Shown here one piece after another: positions 17,983 through 26,191 of a DNA stretch of 64,000 nucleotides. This DNA is from Bifidobacterium parmae (GTDB taxonomy: Bacteria; Actinomycetota; Actinomycetes; Actinomycetales; Bifidobacteriaceae). The DNA is taken from positions 223,379 to 287,378 of the forward strand of contig NZ_NMWT01000001.1 in NCBI RefSeq assembly GCF_002860365.1. The letters are read 5' to 3'. A program made the position numbers and the translations under genes. Position 1 is the first letter of the stretch; each line of letters opens with the position of its first letter. A model generated the notes under the pieces. That model did not search any database, was not told the DNA's origin, and saw only the letters and a program-made list of their open reading frames with translations.

Positions 17983-18864
17983 ATGACCACTGCGACTTCA
18001 ACCACCCCGGTCCGCAACGCGCCGCGCGTCAAGCCCGGCCGCATCGTCTACCACGTGCTCGTCTTCGCGTTCGCGCTGCTCATGCTCTACCCGATCGCGT
18101 GGATGGTGTTCAGCTCCTTCAAGCCCACGAAGACCGTGTTCACCACCGCCGGCGAGCTGTTCCCGACCACATGGACGCTCGACAACTACGTCAACGGCTT
18201 CCGCGGCTTCGAACCCGGCATCCCGTTCTTCCGCTACATCGGCAACTCGCTGTTCATCGCCGTGACCGCCACGATCGGCACCGTGTTCTCCTCCGCGATC
18301 GTCGCCTACGCGCTGAGCCGCCTCAAGTTCAAGGGCAACAAGACGCTGTTCGTCGCCATGATGATCTCAATGATGCTGCCCGCCCAGGTGCTCATGGTCC
18401 CGCAGTACCTGTGGTACCAGAAGCTCGGCTGGACCAACTCCTACCTGCCGCTCATCGTGCCCTACTGCTTCGCCATCCAGGGATTCTTCATCTACCTGAT
18501 GATGAACTTCATCGACGGCATCCCGAAGAGCCTCGACGAGGCGGCGAAGATCGACGGCTGCTCCTTCTACGGCATCTTCGCCCGCGTGATCTTCCCGCTG
18601 CTCACCCCGGCGCTCGTCACCGGCTGCATCTTCTCCTTCATGTGGCGCTGGGACGACTTCCTCGGAGCCCTGCTGTACGTGTCCGACACCGAGAAGTACC
18701 CGGTGGCCCTCGCGCTCAAGCTCTTCTCCGACCCCGGCTCCTCCTCCGACTACGGCGCCCTGTTCGCCATGGCGTCCGTCTCCATCCTTCCCTCGGTGCT
18801 CATCTTCCTCTTCTTCCAGAAGTATCTGGTCGAAGGCGTGAGCACCTCGGGACTCAAGGGCTGA
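17983..18864 (+). CDS. Sugar ABC transporter permease 2 (MalG-like)
   Basis: Second permease of the importer, 293 residues, six predicted membrane helices. The EAA loop is DEAAKIDGCSFYGIFARVIF near residue 186. LKFKGNKTLFVAMMISMMLPAQ and the C-terminal LVEGVSTSGLKG are characteristic of this MalG-type group. It begins 6 nt after the first permease, so both are translated from one mRNA. Confidence 0.92.
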   Translation: MTTATSTTPVRNAPRVKPGRIVYHVLVFAFALLMLYPIAWMVFSSFKPTKTVFTTAGELFPTTWTLDNYVNGFRGFEPGIPFFRYIGNSLFIAVTATIGTVFSSAIVAYALSRLKFKGNKTLFVAMMISMMLPAQVLMVPQYLWYQKLGWTNSYLPLIVPYCFAIQGFFIYLMMNFIDGIPKSLDEAAKIDGCSFYGIFARVIFPLLTPALVTGCIFSFMWRWDDFLGALLYVSDTEKYPVALALKLFSDPGSSSDYGALFAMASVSILPSVLIFLFFQKYLVEGVSTSGLKG

Positions 18865-19014
18865 GGCTTCCTCCTCCTTCGACTCCAGCCCGCATCGCCG
18901 CCGCGCACCCGCCGCCATGGACTTGCTACCTCCTTCCTTCCCCATGGCGGCGGAGGCCGGCGCCGCTCCATATTCCGCATATCCGTTCCATCACCAGAAA
19001 GCCGGTTGACCACC

Positions 19015-19758
19015 ATGAGCCTGTTCTCGCTGTTCTACAACGGTCGGAGCCATGAATCCGAGCGTCAGGCCAACCCGCAGGGCATCCACCTGTTCTTCGC
19101 CGTCATCAAGTGGCATTGGGGCCGCCTGATCGGCCTCAACGTCATGTTCATCCTCTCCTGCGTGCCGATCGTCACCATCCCCTGCGCGATGACCGCGATG
19201 AGCGCCGTCCTCGGGCGCATGGTTCAGCGCCGCATCTGCTACCCGTTCCACGACTACTGGCGCGAGTTCACGCGCGAATGGAAACGCTCCACGGCCTGCG
19301 GCGCCGTCATGTTCGGCGTGCTCGCCGCCGCCCTGTTCGGCATGCTCTTCTACCCGCGTTCCGGCATGCCCGGCGGCTACGCGCTCGCCGGCCTGTGCCT
19401 CGTCGCCGCGCTGTTCGACGTCATGGTGATGATGATCGTCTTCCCGCTCGTCGCGTTCACCGACCTGCCCGTCCCCGCCGTGCTCAGGAACGCCGTCCTG
19501 CTCACCCAGATGCGGTTGGGCCGGATGGCCGCCGCGCTCGCCGCGCTCGCCGGCCTCACGGCCGTCACCTACCTCGGCATGCCGTTCACCGTGCTCGTCC
19601 CGCCGCTGTTCGGATGCTCGCTCGCCGGCCTGATCGGCGTGTTCGCCGCATGGGACGGGATGAAGCGCCACGTGATCGTCGACATGGCCGACCACGTCAC
19701 GGCGGGACGCGACGTCGCGTCCGCCGCCGTGGCGGACGGCGGGGAGGACGCGCGATGA
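19015..19758 (+). CDS. DUF624 (YesL-like) membrane protein
   Basis: Multi-pass membrane protein of about 247 residues with the DUF624 pattern: an N-terminal FSLFYNGRS, a first helix LIGLNVMFILSCVPIVTIPC, the FHDYWREFTREWKRS loop, and four further helices. The function is unknown. Members often accompany sugar ABC importers, and B. subtilis YesL sits in the rhamnogalacturonan cluster next to a GH105 gene, so its presence here supports a pectin-like or other uronate substrate. ATG 19015 is preferred over TTG 19006; neither has a strong ribosome site. The stop overlaps the next ATG (ATGA). Confidence 0.8.
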   Translation: MSLFSLFYNGRSHESERQANPQGIHLFFAVIKWHWGRLIGLNVMFILSCVPIVTIPCAMTAMSAVLGRMVQRRICYPFHDYWREFTREWKRSTACGAVMFGVLAAALFGMLFYPRSGMPGGYALAGLCLVAALFDVMVMMIVFPLVAFTDLPVPAVLRNAVLLTQMRLGRMAAALAALAGLTAVTYLGMPFTVLVPPLFGCSLAGLIGVFAAWDGMKRHVIVDMADHVTAGRDVASAAVADGGEDAR

Positions 19759-20744
19759 GCGACAAGGTCACGATCTACGACGTCGCGAAGGTCGCCGGCG
19801 TCTCGCCGTCCACCGTCTCGCGCACGTTCGCCGCGCCCGGCCGAGTGAGCGCCGAGACGGCGCGCAAGGTCCAGGACGCCGCCGACGCGATCGGCTACCA
19901 CGCCGATCCGATTACCTCCGGCCGCAGGCACGTCAACGGCAAAGGGCTGATCGCGGTGATCGTGCCCGACCTCGCCAACCCGTTCTTCGCCGCGATCTGC
20001 CGCAGCGTGCAGGACGAATGTTCCTCGCGCGGATTCGGCATGGTCGTCAGCGAATCGCGCGAGGTCGTCGCCCGCGAGCGCATCATCTTCGACGAGGTGC
20101 TGCCGTACGTGCGCGGCGTGCTGCTCGTCTCGCCGCGCATGCCCGACGTGATGATCCGCAAATGCGCGCAGCTGTGCCCGACCGTCGTCGTCAACCGCAA
20201 CGTGCGCGGCGTGCCCAACGTGGTCATCGACATCTCCGACGCGGTCAAGCAGGCGGTGCGGTACTTCGCGCTCATGGGCTACCACCGGCTCACCTACATC
20301 GACGGGCCGTCGACCTCGTGGGTGGGCGGCGTCAAATGGCGCACCATCTCCGACGAATGCAACGCCCGCAACATCTCGCTCAAACGCTCCCACCCGTGCG
20401 CGCCCACCGTGGACGGCGGCAACGTGTTCGTCGACGAGTACCTGCTCAACCCCACCGGCGCGGTCATCGCCTACAACGACCTGATGGCGCTCGGCTTCGT
20501 CGCCGGCATGCGCAAGCGCGGCTACGAGTGCCCGGAGCGGTTCTCGGTGATCGGCTTCGACAACGACAAGCTCGCCGCGCTGTCCAACCCGTCGCTGACC
20601 ACGATCCACATGCCGGCCGCCGCGCTCGGCTCCGACGCGGCCGCCGCGCTGCTGAGCCGCATCAGCGGCGGCGACGTGCCTGGCACGGCCGTCACCGTCC
20701 CCGCCCGCCTCGTCATGCGCCACAGCGTCGGCAAGGCGGCGTGA
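19755..20744 (+). CDS. Second LacI-family regulator in the uronate block
   Basis: A 329-residue repressor with helix-turn-helix VTIYDVAKVAGVSPSTVSRT. Effector-domain motifs are IAVIVPDLANPFFAAICRSV, LTYIDGPSTSWV, VIAYNDLMALGF and FSVIGFDNDKLAAL. Its ATG overlaps the DUF624 stop by 4 nt, so it is co-translated with the transporter genes. Having two LacI proteins in one locus suggests two inducers or a division of labour between import and catabolism. Which regulator binds the TGGAAA sites cannot be decided from sequence alone. Confidence 0.88.
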   Translation: MSDKVTIYDVAKVAGVSPSTVSRTFAAPGRVSAETARKVQDAADAIGYHADPITSGRRHVNGKGLIAVIVPDLANPFFAAICRSVQDECSSRGFGMVVSESREVVARERIIFDEVLPYVRGVLLVSPRMPDVMIRKCAQLCPTVVVNRNVRGVPNVVIDISDAVKQAVRYFALMGYHRLTYIDGPSTSWVGGVKWRTISDECNARNISLKRSHPCAPTVDGGNVFVDEYLLNPTGAVIAYNDLMALGFVAGMRKRGYECPERFSVIGFDNDKLAALSNPSLTTIHMPAAALGSDAAAALLSRISGGDVPGTAVTVPARLVMRHSVGKAA

Positions 20745-20801
20745 ACCGGGACAACAAGTGGCAACCCATTGACCGCGGAACCGTCAATCGAGGAGGACAT
20801 C

Positions 20802-21182
20802 ATGCCGTTACCCGTTCCGCCGCGAGACTGCGGCTACGACCACGACCACGCCGTCGCATTGGCGCGACGGGACGGCGTGACCGACGACGAATTCGCCGAA
20901 GCCGCCGCCTACGGGCGCCTGCTCGACGCGCACCGGGCGTGGGGGCTGCCGTTCAACGGCTACTGCAACGCCGCCGGATACGGCTACGTGCAGGAGCCGA
21001 CGTTCGCCGTCGCGCAGGACGGCTGGAACGCCTACGAGGCGTTCAGCCGGCTCAGCCGCGGCGCGCAGACCGCCGTCGTCTACGAAAGCCTCACCGCCGG
21101 GCATGACGTCGACCATGAATCCGCGCGACAGTTCCTCAAGCATGAACGCGGCGTCATCATCCACGCCAACCAGCCGTACTGA
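20802..21182 (+). CDS. Uncharacterised 126-residue protein, paralogue of 25060-25488
   Basis: Not a family I recognise. The core resembles the product of the gene at 25060-25488: AWGLPFNGYCNAAGYGYV versus AWDLPFMGYVNEDGYGYA. Shared elements include an acidic helix ending in the RLLDAHRAW region, W.AYEAF, a QTA segment, HDVDHESARQFLKHERG, and a short hydrophilic C-terminus. No signal peptide or membrane segment is seen. It is probably the last or next-to-last gene of the importer operon (57 nt after the regulator), with AGGAGG 5 nt before ATG 20802. It could be a small binding or accessory protein; nothing more is supported. Confidence 0.75.
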   Translation: MPLPVPPRDCGYDHDHAVALARRDGVTDDEFAEAAAYGRLLDAHRAWGLPFNGYCNAAGYGYVQEPTFAVAQDGWNAYEAFSRLSRGAQTAVVYESLTAGHDVDHESARQFLKHERGVIIHANQPY

Positions 21183-21386
21183 CCGCCGACGTGTCGGCTG
21201 TGAGGCAAATCACGGCCGACATGCAGAGCGGTTCCTCCGCCCGCGAGGGCACGGGATGCACCATGGATATACGGGTGCCGCGAGATTGCGGGGCGCCGGT
21301 CGAGGAAGGCCGGTGGCGCGGCTCCGGGCCGAGTCGGAGATTCGATGAGGCCATATCCCCGACGGACCAGCAAAGGACCCATCACA

Positions 21387-22796
21387 ATGACGTATGCAAC
21401 CATCAACCCGTACACCGGCGAGACCGTCGCCACCTTCCCGAACGCCACCGCCGACGAGGTCGACGCCGCGCTCGGCAACGCGCACCGCGCCTTCCTCGCA
21501 TGGCGCGACCTGCCGGTCGCGCGACGCGTCGCCGTGCTCGAACAGGCCGCGAGCATCCTCGAAGCGAACCGCGAGGACTACGCCGCCACCATCACGCTCG
21601 AAATGGGCAAGACCGCGGCGGAGGCGGCCGGCGAGATCGACATCTGCGTCGCCATGCTGCGCTACTACGTGGACCACGGCGAGGAGCTGCTCGCCCCGCG
21701 CTTCCTGTCCGCCAACGGCTACGGCGACACCGACGTGCAGCTCGTCAACGATCCGATGGGCGTGATCTTCGCCGTCGAACCATGGAACTTCCCCTACTAT
21801 CAGGTCGTGCGCATCACCGCGCCGCAGCTCACCGCCGGCAACGTCGTCGTGCTCAAGCACGCGTCCAACGTGCCGCAGTGCGCGGCGCGCATGGCATCGC
21901 TGTTCCATCTCGCCGCCGAAGGCGCCGGCGTCGACGAGGCCGTGGCGGGAGGGCTCCTCACCAACCTGTACCTGCCGCACGACCTGACCGAAGCCGTGAT
22001 CGCGCACCCGGCCGTGCGCGGCGTCGCACTCACCGGATCGGAGAAGGCGGGCGGCCTCGTCGCCTCGCTCGCCGCGAAACATCTCAAGAAGAGCACGCTG
22101 GAACTCGGCGGCGCCGACGCGTTCATCGTGCTTTCCGACGCCGACGTGGACAAGGCCGCCGACTGGGCGGTGCGCGGACGCAACTGGAACGCCGGGCAGG
22201 TGTGCGTCTCCTCGAAGCGGCTCATCGTGGTCGACGAGGTGTACGACCGGTTCCTCGCCCGTTACCGCGAAGGCGCGGCGAAGCTCGTCGCCGGCGATCC
22301 GAACGACCCGAAGACGACGCTCGCGCCGCTGTCGAGCGCAGGCGCGAAGCGCACGCTGCAACGGCAGGTCGACGAGGCGGTCGCGCAGGGCGCCCACGTC
22401 GAATACCTCGCCGACGTGCCGGAGACCGGCGCGTTCTTCCCGCCCACGCTGCTCACCGACGTGAGCGAGGACAACGACGCGTTCCACACCGAGTTCTTCG
22501 GGCCGGTCGCGCAGCTGTACCGCGCGAAGGACGAGGATGACGCGGTGCGCATCGCCAACGACTCGCCGTTCGGGCTCGGCGGCTCCGTGTTCAGCCGGGA
22601 CGTCCGCCACGCGCAGCAGGTGGCGCGCCGGCTCGACACCGGCATGGTCGCCGTCAACCATCCGACCATCGTCGCGGCGGACATCCCGTTCGGCGGCGTG
22701 AAGAACTCCGGCTACGGCCACGAGCTCATCGACCTGGGACTGAAGGAGTTCGTCAACCAGAAGGTCATCGCCGTGGGCGACATTGACGCCTTGTGA
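21387..22796 (+). CDS. NAD(P)-dependent aldehyde dehydrogenase, succinate-semialdehyde type
   Basis: Oxidises an aldehyde to its acid; succinate semialdehyde is the usual annotation for this subgroup, but a sugar-derived semialdehyde is possible here. It has 469 residues. The cofactor region is EPWNFPYYQVVR, the catalytic Glu is in TLELGGADAF, and the catalytic Cys is in NWNAGQVCVSSKR. ETGAFFPPTLLTDV and EFFGPVAQ complete the fold. ATG 21387 has AAAGGA 9 nt upstream. It follows the uronate block on the same strand after about 200 nt and may be transcribed separately. Confidence 0.87.
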   Translation: MTYATINPYTGETVATFPNATADEVDAALGNAHRAFLAWRDLPVARRVAVLEQAASILEANREDYAATITLEMGKTAAEAAGEIDICVAMLRYYVDHGEELLAPRFLSANGYGDTDVQLVNDPMGVIFAVEPWNFPYYQVVRITAPQLTAGNVVVLKHASNVPQCAARMASLFHLAAEGAGVDEAVAGGLLTNLYLPHDLTEAVIAHPAVRGVALTGSEKAGGLVASLAAKHLKKSTLELGGADAFIVLSDADVDKAADWAVRGRNWNAGQVCVSSKRLIVVDEVYDRFLARYREGAAKLVAGDPNDPKTTLAPLSSAGAKRTLQRQVDEAVAQGAHVEYLADVPETGAFFPPTLLTDVSEDNDAFHTEFFGPVAQLYRAKDEDDAVRIANDSPFGLGGSVFSRDVRHAQQVARRLDTGMVAVNHPTIVAADIPFGGVKNSGYGHELIDLGLKEFVNQKVIAVGDIDAL

Positions 22797-22819
22797 CGGC
22801 CGAGGCCGGGCACGGGCGG

Positions 22820-23818
22820 TTACGGACGCTTCGGGCGTTCCAGGTGGCGGCGCGCCAGGTCGAACGTGTAGATGGCGAGGGCGAGCCAGATCACCGAGAA
22901 CGAGACGAACCGGTGCGCGGGCACGTGTTCGCCGAGCACCGCGATGCCGAGGATTAGCTGGATGGTGGGCGTGATGTACTGCGTGAAGCTCAGCGTGAGG
23001 AACGCCGCATGCCGCACGCCGTACGAGGTGAGCACGAGCGGGATCGCGGTGAGCAGCCCGCAGCCGGCGAGCAGCGCCCACACCCACCACGGCTCGCCCT
23101 CCGGCACGCCGAAGCCCGGCTGCGCGGCGAGCGCCGCGAACGCGAACGGCGCGAGCACGCCGGTCTCGAACGTCAACGATTGGAACGGGTCGAGCGGGAT
23201 GAACCGTTTGATCAGGCAGTACCCGGAGTAGCTGAACGTCATGAGCAGGGCGAGCCCCGGGAACGCGCCCGTGTCGAGCACGTAGAGCGCGCCGCCGGCA
23301 AGCGCGACCACCATCGAGACGAGGCCGGGCCGTGTGGCCCGCTCATGCAGGATGACCAGCGCGAGCGCCATGTTGATGAGCGGCATGAGGAAGTTCGCGG
23401 CGCTCGCCTCGGAGGTGCGTCCGACGGCGACGAGTCGGATGTAGACGACCCAGTCGATGGTGACGAGCACGGCCGCCGCGACCTCCATCCAGAAGACGCG
23501 CGGCTTGCGCCACATGGCACTCACGGCCGCGACGAACCCGTGCCAGCGCCGTGTGGCCAGCATGAACAGCACCATGACGACGGCCGCCGTGAGGATGCGG
23601 TAGAGCATCACGTTCATCGACGGCACGGTGGCGAGCGCCGCCCAGTACAGGGGGAACATGCCGTAGACGAACGCCTGGGCGAGCGTCGCGGCGACGCCCC
23701 GCGGCGTCTGGATGACGCGTTCGCCGGTCCGCGGCGTCGTCGCCGGGGTACGTTCGGCGGCGGTGTCGCCGCCCGCGCTCGTCGCGTCGTGTGCGTGAGA
23801 TGCCGGTTCGTTCGTCAT
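22820..23818 (-). CDS. RarD-like DMT (EamA) transporter
   Basis: Ten-helix drug/metabolite-superfamily permease of the RarD type, 332 residues. It carries FVYGMFPLYWAAL in helix 1 and MLYRILTAAVVMV in helix 2. IDWVVYIRLV, a C-terminal repeat with FTQYITPTIQLILG and LGEHV follow. The substrate is unknown. The N-terminus of about 40 residues is polar and variable. ATG 23818 follows GGAAGACG. It is transcribed toward the aldehyde dehydrogenase gene, with only 23 nt between their stops. Confidence 0.82.
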   Translation of the reverse strand: MTNEPASHAHDATSAGGDTAAERTPATTPRTGERVIQTPRGVAATLAQAFVYGMFPLYWAALATVPSMNVMLYRILTAAVVMVLFMLATRRWHGFVAAVSAMWRKPRVFWMEVAAAVLVTIDWVVYIRLVAVGRTSEASAANFLMPLINMALALVILHERATRPGLVSMVVALAGGALYVLDTGAFPGLALLMTFSYSGYCLIKRFIPLDPFQSLTFETGVLAPFAFAALAAQPGFGVPEGEPWWVWALLAGCGLLTAIPLVLTSYGVRHAAFLTLSFTQYITPTIQLILGIAVLGEHVPAHRFVSFSVIWLALAIYTFDLARRHLERPKRP

Positions 23819-24108
23819 GTCGTCTTCCGTCGTGGTCGATGGTGGTCGATTGGTGGTTGGTGGTGGTTGGTGATTGCGGCCGGTGGCGATTGTATCGCGT
23901 CCGCGGAATGGGGTGCCGCGTCGTATGGAAGGGGCGCCGCGTCGCGCGGAACCCGCGCGATGGCGGTGGACGACGCGCGCTCGTCCACCGGGTTTTCCAC
24001 CGTCGGGCACGGGAACGTGGATGGGTTTGCCCGTGCCGCGACGGGGACATACCGTGGGGTGCACGGGGAGGGCGACGGCGCCTTCCGCAGGATCTCGGAG
24101 GGGGAATC

Positions 24109-24918
24109 ATGATGATGGTTGATATGCCGGACGGGCTGGTGGCCGATGCGCCGCGCGGCGTGCCGGTCGATGCCGGCACGGCCGCGGCGAAGGACTCCGG
24201 TCGCGGCCGTGACACATGCGCCCGTGGGGCTCGCGTCCATGACGGGGGTGATGTTCCGCGGGACGTGCCGGTCGCGACCGTGCCGATGGCCGATGTGGTC
24301 GCCATGTTCCGTGAGAACGATCTGGTGACGTATGGGGATGCGCGGCGCGAGTTCTTCATCCAGTTGAATCTCAATCCGTTCCGGCCGCGGTCGCGCGCGT
24401 TCCACGAGCATGTGGAGGACGCGTTCGCCCAATGGTTCGCGTTCGATTATCACCTCGACGTCTCCGGCCTGACGCCGTTCGCCGTGGCCGCGGCGTACGA
24501 GCGTCTCGACCGCGGCGATCTGGGGGAGCGGGGGTATCGCGACCTGTGCGAGATGTCGTCGTCGAACGTCGCCTCGTGGTTCTGGGTGCGTGGCGCGTGC
24601 GCCGGGTCGGGCGTCGTGACGGTGGAGGATCTGGCGCATGGCGGCGTGTTCGACGTGCGTGACCGGGCGGCGGCGCGGCGGTTCGACGGCGCGTGCGGCG
24701 GCACGATCATCGGCCGCGTGGCGGAGGTTCGCGGCGTGTGGCGCATGCCGTGGGCGACGTTGTATGAGGCGCATACGCCGGACGATGACGCGTTCCGCGC
24801 GCATGTGGCGGCTTCGCTGCGTGCGTGGGAGCCGGGCTATGTGGATTACGCGCGTCTGCTGTTCGGCCGGGACCGCCGCCTCAAGGTCGATTGGGAGGAG
24901 GTGGCGGCATCGCGGTGA
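24109..24918 (+). CDS. Uncharacterised 269-residue protein
   Basis: No family recognised. The first 60 residues look disordered and Asp/Arg/Gly-rich. The rest appears a soluble mixed alpha/beta domain with many aromatic residues (HVEDAFAQWFAFDYHLD, SSSNVASWFWVRGAC, GVWRMPWATLYEA). No membrane segment is seen. GGAGG lies 7 nt before ATG 24109. It stands alone between a divergent transporter gene and a bidirectional terminator. Tetra-codon overlap or operon clues are lacking. Confidence 0.6.
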   Translation: MMMVDMPDGLVADAPRGVPVDAGTAAAKDSGRGRDTCARGARVHDGGDVPRDVPVATVPMADVVAMFRENDLVTYGDARREFFIQLNLNPFRPRSRAFHEHVEDAFAQWFAFDYHLDVSGLTPFAVAAAYERLDRGDLGERGYRDLCEMSSSNVASWFWVRGACAGSGVVTVEDLAHGGVFDVRDRAAARRFDGACGGTIIGRVAEVRGVWRMPWATLYEAHTPDDDAFRAHVAASLRAWEPGYVDYARLLFGRDRRLKVDWEEVAASR

Positions 24919-24948
24919 CGGCCGCCGCGTGACGGTGGTGGAACGCAC

Positions 24949-24990
24949 AGGGCCGTGGTCCGGGGATTGATGCCCCGGGCCACGGCCCTT
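24949..24990. terminator. Bidirectional terminator hairpin
   Basis: AGGGCCGTGGTCCGGGG (24949-24965), 7-nt loop, CCCCGGGCCACGGCCCT. It lies between convergent genes at 24918 and 25060 and can serve both. Confidence 0.75.
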
Positions 24991-25059
24991 CGGTGTTGCT
25001 GGTGCGGACGCGCCCTTGCGTCGGCGCCGGGCGGATGCGGGACGCGGGTCCCGTGCGGA

Positions 25060-25488
25060 TCAGTACTTGTTGGCGCCCTCGCCGATGAAGTTCACCTTGA
25101 AGCCGCGCTGGTAGTGCAGGAACATGCTGGCGCCGTAGCGGTCGACCGGGCGGTGGGTGAACAGCATGCGGATCGCGAACGCGGTCTGCACGTCCTCCGG
25201 CAGCGCGAGGAACGCCTTGTGGGCGTCCCAGTAGGGTTCGCGCACGATGGCGGCGTCCGGCACGTAGGCGTAGCCGTAGCCGTCCTCGTTCACGTAGCCC
25301 ATGAACGGCAGGTCCCACGCGTCGTAGCGGGTGAGCTTCGCCTTGTACTCCTCGACCTCGGCCAGCGCGGCGTCGCTGATGCCGAACGACTTGGCGACCT
25401 TGTTGGCCTCGGCGGTCTTCTCCTCCGGGGTCTTGTCGAACATGTCGAAGTTGACGGTGATTACCTTGTCTTCGGCTTCCTCTGCCAT
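25060..25488 (-). CDS. Uncharacterised 142-residue protein, paralogue of 20802-21182
   Basis: Small soluble protein of unknown function. An acidic N-terminus (MAEEAEDKVITVNFDMFDKT) leads to a helical region and then the shared core AWDLPFMGYVNEDGYGYA. PYWDAHKAFLALPEDVQTAF and HRPVDRYGASMFLHYQRGFK follow. Start ATG 25488 has GGAAGGA upstream. An extended open frame reaching 25653 lacks a good start and would cross a palindrome. The gene is single, flanked by a strong terminator and an unusually long upstream region containing two CGAACAT palindromes, which suggests tight regulation. Confidence 0.75.
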   Translation of the reverse strand: MAEEAEDKVITVNFDMFDKTPEEKTAEANKVAKSFGISDAALAEVEEYKAKLTRYDAWDLPFMGYVNEDGYGYAYVPDAAIVREPYWDAHKAFLALPEDVQTAFAIRMLFTHRPVDRYGASMFLHYQRGFKVNFIGEGANKY

Positions 25489-25999
25489 GACTGCGTCCTT
25501 CCCTAATCGAATCGAACATGATACATGTTCGATTCTGTGGTGAGAAAATGTACGTTTTATCCGATGTTGCTTGGGGTTTTCATTGATGCCTTGATGAACA
25601 TCTGCGATACAGACTAGCATGATGTGAGCGCTCAAGGTATTGAAAATACACAATTTCCGGCCTTGTTAACGCGGGCGTTACCTTGCTGGGAGATATTGTG
25701 CGCCTTCTTGGCTTCATGTGCGAATGACTACGTAATCAACCATCGTTGATGGTAGGTATTTCATGGAAACGAACATTCATGTTCGTTTTTCTTGGTGGTC
25801 CGGCGTGTCGCGGAACGGAGGCGGATGCCGGTGGCCGGCGGTGGCCGGCGGCTGCGGACGCGTCAAGGGTGTGGCGGGTGCGGGGAGGGGGAGCGGGAGC
25901 TGTCGATGACGGATGAGGGCGGGCGGTCGCGGGTGCGCCGTGGCGTGTGATGACGGGCGGTGCGGGGCCGTCCGTGGTGCCGGTACAATCGTGAGGGTT
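25489..25999. promoter_or_regulatory. Upstream region with two long CGAACAT/ATGTTCG palindromes
   Basis: No gene is seen in these 511 bases. A 27-bp perfect palindrome lies at 25509-25535 (GAATCGAACATG, ATA, CATGTTCGATTC). A 22-bp one lies at 25767-25788 (AAACGAACAT, TC, ATGTTCGTTT) with the same CGAACAT core. TAACGC-GG-GCGTTA lies at 25667-25680. The part at 25540-25790 is notably AT-rich and holds the likely minus-strand promoter. The part after 25800 is GC-rich and leads to the tRNA; TACAAT at 25984-25989 may be its -10. Confidence 0.6.
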
Positions 26000-26073
26000 G
26001 CCCCCGTAGCTCAGTCGGTTAGAGCAGCACCCTTATAAGGTGTTTGTCCTGGGTTCAAGTCCCAGCGGGGGCA
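26000..26073 (+). tRNA. tRNA-Ile with anticodon UAU
   Basis: Perfect cloverleaf of 74 nt: acceptor GCCCCCG/CGGGGGC, D stem GCTC/GAGC, anticodon stem GCACC/GGTGT, T stem CTGGG/CCCAG. The anticodon loop CTTATAA gives TAT, reading AUA. No CCA is encoded (CTG follows). Most bacteria read AUA with a CAU tRNA modified to lysidine by TilS, so a UAU anticodon is uncommon; I recall bifidobacteria being among the few lineages reported to use it. Confidence 0.93.
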
Positions 26074-26087
26074 CTGTCTGTTATTCG

Positions 26088-26191
26088 CCCCCCGCTGGCG
26101 GGGGCTGTCGGCGAAGCCGACTGGGGGTGGTCGTCGGGTGGAACCACCCTCAGTCTCACTGCGTTCGACAGCTCCCGCCAGCGGGAGCGGG
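26088..26191. repeat. REP-like palindromic element, copy 2
   Basis: CCCCCCGCTGGCGGGGGCTG, TCGGCGAAGCCGA, CTGGGGGTGGTC, centre, ACCACCCTCAGT and CAGCTCCCGCCAGCGGGAGC. It starts 14 nt after the tRNA. Same two-halves plan as copy 1. Confidence 0.7.

Noticed and set aside
25509-25535. LexA/SOS box
   Set aside because: Actinobacterial boxes have CGAAC and GTTCG four bases apart; here they are nine apart within a longer palindrome, and the gene controlled has no link to DNA repair.
25489-25653. Longer N-terminus for the small protein at 25060-25488
   Set aside because: The extension lacks a ribosome site, begins in an AT-rich promoter-like stretch and would translate through the 27-bp palindrome; ATG 25488 has GGAAGGA.
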